Shown: positions 62,111 to 64,000 of the stretch, piece after piece
How positions within the stretch are numbered: the first letter of the stretch is position 1
Layout of the letters: the number at the start of each line of letters is the position of its first letter
NCBI GenBank assembly: GCA_023664305.1
Contig: JAMPFT010000003.1
Span: forward strand, 62,001 to 126,000
Length of the DNA: 64,000 nt
From: a bacterium
GTDB lineage: Bacteria > Bacillota > Clostridia > Lachnospirales > Lachnospiraceae
Direction of reading: 5' to 3'
Notes under the pieces: generated by a model
What the model was told of the DNA's origin: nothing
What the model saw: only the letters and a program-made list of their open reading frames with translations
Databases searched by the model: none
Program-made: the position numbers and the translations under genes

Positions 62111-63640
62111 TCATCCAAACATCCCCAGCCCGGTTTCAATCAGCCCGACGATCGGCTGAGAGTTCAGACCCAGAATCAGATTCAGGACAATAAAAAGGAT
62201 CAGCGCCGCAGATTTCAGCGGCTGCTCCGTCAGGGGAACGCTTCTCCCCTCTGTGGCGGGCAGGACATTGATCTCCGCATCCGGCGTTTTCGGCACCGGC
62301 GTATAGATGCGGATCACCGTCTTCATAAAATAGACCGCGTTCAATATCGTGCTGATCGCCAAGGCGATCAGCGTCGGCAGCATTTTATGGGCGTGTCCCA
62401 TGGCCGCCTGGGCAAACAAGATCTTCGAGATAAAGCCGGAAAACATCGGTATGCCCACCATGGAAAGAGACCCTACGGTAAACGCCACCCCCGCCAGCTT
62501 ATTCCGATACCCTGCTCCCGTCAGATCCCTGAACTGCCTGCTGCCGCCGGAAGCGTCGGTAATACCGGACGCCGCCGTAAAAAGCAGAGCCTTTGTCGCC
62601 CCGTGGGACAGTATGTGATAAACGCTGGCCACCACCGAAATCTGCGTCCCCAGCCCGAAGCCCATGTAAATATAACCGATCTGCGCCACCGAGGAAAAGG
62701 CGATCATCCTGCGAATGTCCTTTTCGTGGATTGCGCTGACGGAGCCCATGATCATGCCGATGATCCCGAACACAAACAGCACATGTACCACTTTGCTCTC
62801 ATAGACCACCTCAAAGCCGATCACCCGGTAAAAAATCTTCACCAGCAGCAAAATGTATCCTTTGGAGACCAGAGATGACAAAATCGACGCGGAGGACAGC
62901 GTGGAATATCCGTAAGCGTCCGGCAGCCACGCGTGGAAGGGATACAGGGCGCTCTTGATGGCAAGTCCTACCGACATCAGTCCCAGTGCCACGATTAACG
63001 GCACATGATACTGTCCCGAGTCCGCCAGCAGCTGCACCTGTTCCCGGATATTGCTCATCAGAAGATGTCCCGTCAGATCGTATAAAAAGCAAATCCCCAG
63101 CAAGAGCAGTCCCGAGCCTAAAAGGCTCATGATCATGTATCTGGTGGCGGCTTCGATGGTCCGCCCGTTCTGTTTTATCATGATCAGCCCGCAGGCAGAG
63201 ATCGTGTTGATCTCCACAAACACATAGGCCGTAAACAAGTCGTTGGTATAGATCAGCGCCAGCAGCGAACAGAGCAGAAGATTGACCATGATATAATATA
63301 AATTCTGCTTGCCTTCCTCGATCTCCCGCTCTCTTTCCGCCGCGCCGCTTATCATGCACAAAAGCATGACGGCGCAGAAAAACACCGCCATCAGCGCCTC
63401 CAGCACTCCTACCCGGATCTCGTTTCCCCAGGGAGCGGAAAAATGCCCCATGCGGTAGACAAAGGGCTCTCCCCTACCCGCCGTATAGACCAACACCGCC
63501 CCGGACATAAGCCCGACCGCCGAGATCACAAGCAGATTGACCCGCTTTGCCCACTTCCCGTTTAACACCGAAGAAAGCGGCCCGGAAAACATGGACAAAA
63601 GGATGGAGATAAAGGGCAGATTCTGCACAAAATCCATCAT
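62111..63640 (-). CDS. MnhD/NuoN-like antiporter subunit
   Basis: A 509-residue polytopic protein with TM5 Glu in YVFVEINTISACGLIMI and TM7 Lys in AIKSALYPFHAWLPDAYGYS. AAGGAGGGGAA precedes the ATG, which overlaps the stop of the small subunit gene (ATGA). Confidence 0.9.
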   Translation of the reverse strand: MMDFVQNLPFISILLSMFSGPLSSVLNGKWAKRVNLLVISAVGLMSGAVLVYTAGRGEPFVYRMGHFSAPWGNEIRVGVLEALMAVFFCAVMLLCMISGAAEREREIEEGKQNLYYIMVNLLLCSLLALIYTNDLFTAYVFVEINTISACGLIMIKQNGRTIEAATRYMIMSLLGSGLLLLGICFLYDLTGHLLMSNIREQVQLLADSGQYHVPLIVALGLMSVGLAIKSALYPFHAWLPDAYGYSTLSSASILSSLVSKGYILLLVKIFYRVIGFEVVYESKVVHVLFVFGIIGMIMGSVSAIHEKDIRRMIAFSSVAQIGYIYMGFGLGTQISVVASVYHILSHGATKALLFTAASGITDASGGSRQFRDLTGAGYRNKLAGVAFTVGSLSMVGIPMFSGFISKILFAQAAMGHAHKMLPTLIALAISTILNAVYFMKTVIRIYTPVPKTPDAEINVLPATEGRSVPLTEQPLKSAALILFIVLNLILGLNSQPIVGLIETGLGMFG

Positions 63641-64000
63641 TTCCCCTCCTTCTTAATCAGCGCGGAGATCTCGTCCAGATCCAGGGTGCGGTATCTGCGG
63701 TACAGCCGGATCGTCAGGGAAAGCATCAGCGCCGTCACCGACACGGAGACCACAATACCCGTCAGAACCAGTCCGCTGGGAATCGGGTTCACATACGCCT
63801 CCACACTCTGGACCCCGTTCACCACTACAGGCGCTTTTCTTCCCGCAACATACCCCTTCAGCGCCAGAAACAAATAGGTTGCGGTATCCATGATATTCAG
63901 CCCGATAATCTTTTTGATCAGGTTTTTCTGGAGCAGCAAATTCGAAAATCCGACGCCGAAAAGAATCATGGCAACGGCCTCCGGATAATTGCTCAAAAGA
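63637..64000 (-). CDS. MnhC/NuoK-like subunit (5' end at window edge)
   Basis: At least 119 residues with three membrane helices: NYPEAVAMILFGVGFSNLLLQ, MDTATYLFLALKGY and SGLVLTGIVVSVSVTALMLSL, matching MnhC/MrpC and NuoK. A TTG is present at 63996, but the frame is open to the window end, so the true start may lie outside. It is the first visible gene of the complex operon. Confidence 0.88.
   Translation of the reverse strand, partial: LLSNYPEAVAMILFGVGFSNLLLQKNLIKKIIGLNIMDTATYLFLALKGYVAGRKAPVVVNGVQSVEAYVNPIPSGLVLTGIVVSVSVTALMLSLTIRLYRRYRTLDLDEISALIKKEGK

Noticed and set aside
1-64000. CRISPR arrays, rRNA genes, prophage or complete insertion sequences
   Set aside because: No regularly spaced direct repeats of 24-40 bases, no rRNA-like stretches, and no intact transposase or integrase frame were seen; only fragments of mobile genes are present.

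Overview
The window (about 50-53% GC in the core genes) looks like chromosomal DNA of an anaerobic, endospore-forming Firmicute, most likely a Lachnospiraceae/Clostridium cluster XIVa gut bacterium. The main support is a conserved sporulation/cell-division block on the minus strand (23.9 to 17.3 kb): yabP, yabQ, divIC, spoIIE, tilS, hpt, ftsH, preceded by an S4-domain protein (rqcP/yabO type) and HU. A CotS-like spore coat protein, tRNA CCA-transferase, a parvulin-type foldase and an M3 oligopeptidase lie next to it. Strong Shine-Dalgarno sites (GGAGG) precede most genes, and GTG/TTG starts are common.

Layout. 0-4.3 kb: an export operon under a TetR regulator (TetR, DUF308-type membrane protein, MMPL/RND transporter, truncated secreted partner). 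4.4-6.6 kb: hydrolase pseudogene, tRNA-Leu and tRNA-Tyr, MATE efflux pump. 6.8-8.2 kb: an amidase-deacetylase fusion that combines the activities of CwlD and PdaA. 8.4-12.5 kb: a two-component system flanked by a secreted FG-GAP-like protein and an unknown exported protein. 12.6-17.3 kb: a GH13 alpha-glucanase and an orphan solute-binding lipoprotein. 17.3-32.4 kb: sporulation/housekeeping core.

32.7-52 kb is an accessory, partly AT-rich region: a DUF1016/YhcG nuclease whose start and coding region carry the same palindrome; a sigma factor/membrane protein/ABC transporter operon in which sequence at or beside each gene start is duplicated; a duplicated two-gene cassette (bPH-like membrane protein plus zinc-ribbon/SHOCT membrane protein) whose two copies differ completely in the loop between two membrane helices; three MNT/HEPN toxin-antitoxin loci, two of them broken; decayed transposase and antitoxin fragments; and a DUF4143 ATPase. 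Embedded in it are a TauE/dolichol-kinase-like fusion and a LeuA enzyme carrying a C-terminal AraC DNA-binding domain.

52.3-57 kb: a DUF1576 membrane protein operon, an OFA-type MFS transporter and a P-loop kinase. 57.1-64 kb: the distal part of a large operon for a complex I/Mrp-like ion-translocating complex with one small MnhC/NuoK-like subunit and four large antiporter-like subunits in a row. The operon is cut by the window end.

The most notable observations are the LeuA-AraC fusion, the loop-swapped zinc-ribbon paralogues, the repeated initiation regions and repeated mini-peptide of the sigma/ABC operon, the palindrome pair of the YhcG gene, a SpoIIE without its membrane domain behind a Spo0A-type promoter, and the four tandem antiporter subunits. 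All functional calls rest on reading the sequence and family memory; no database search was run.
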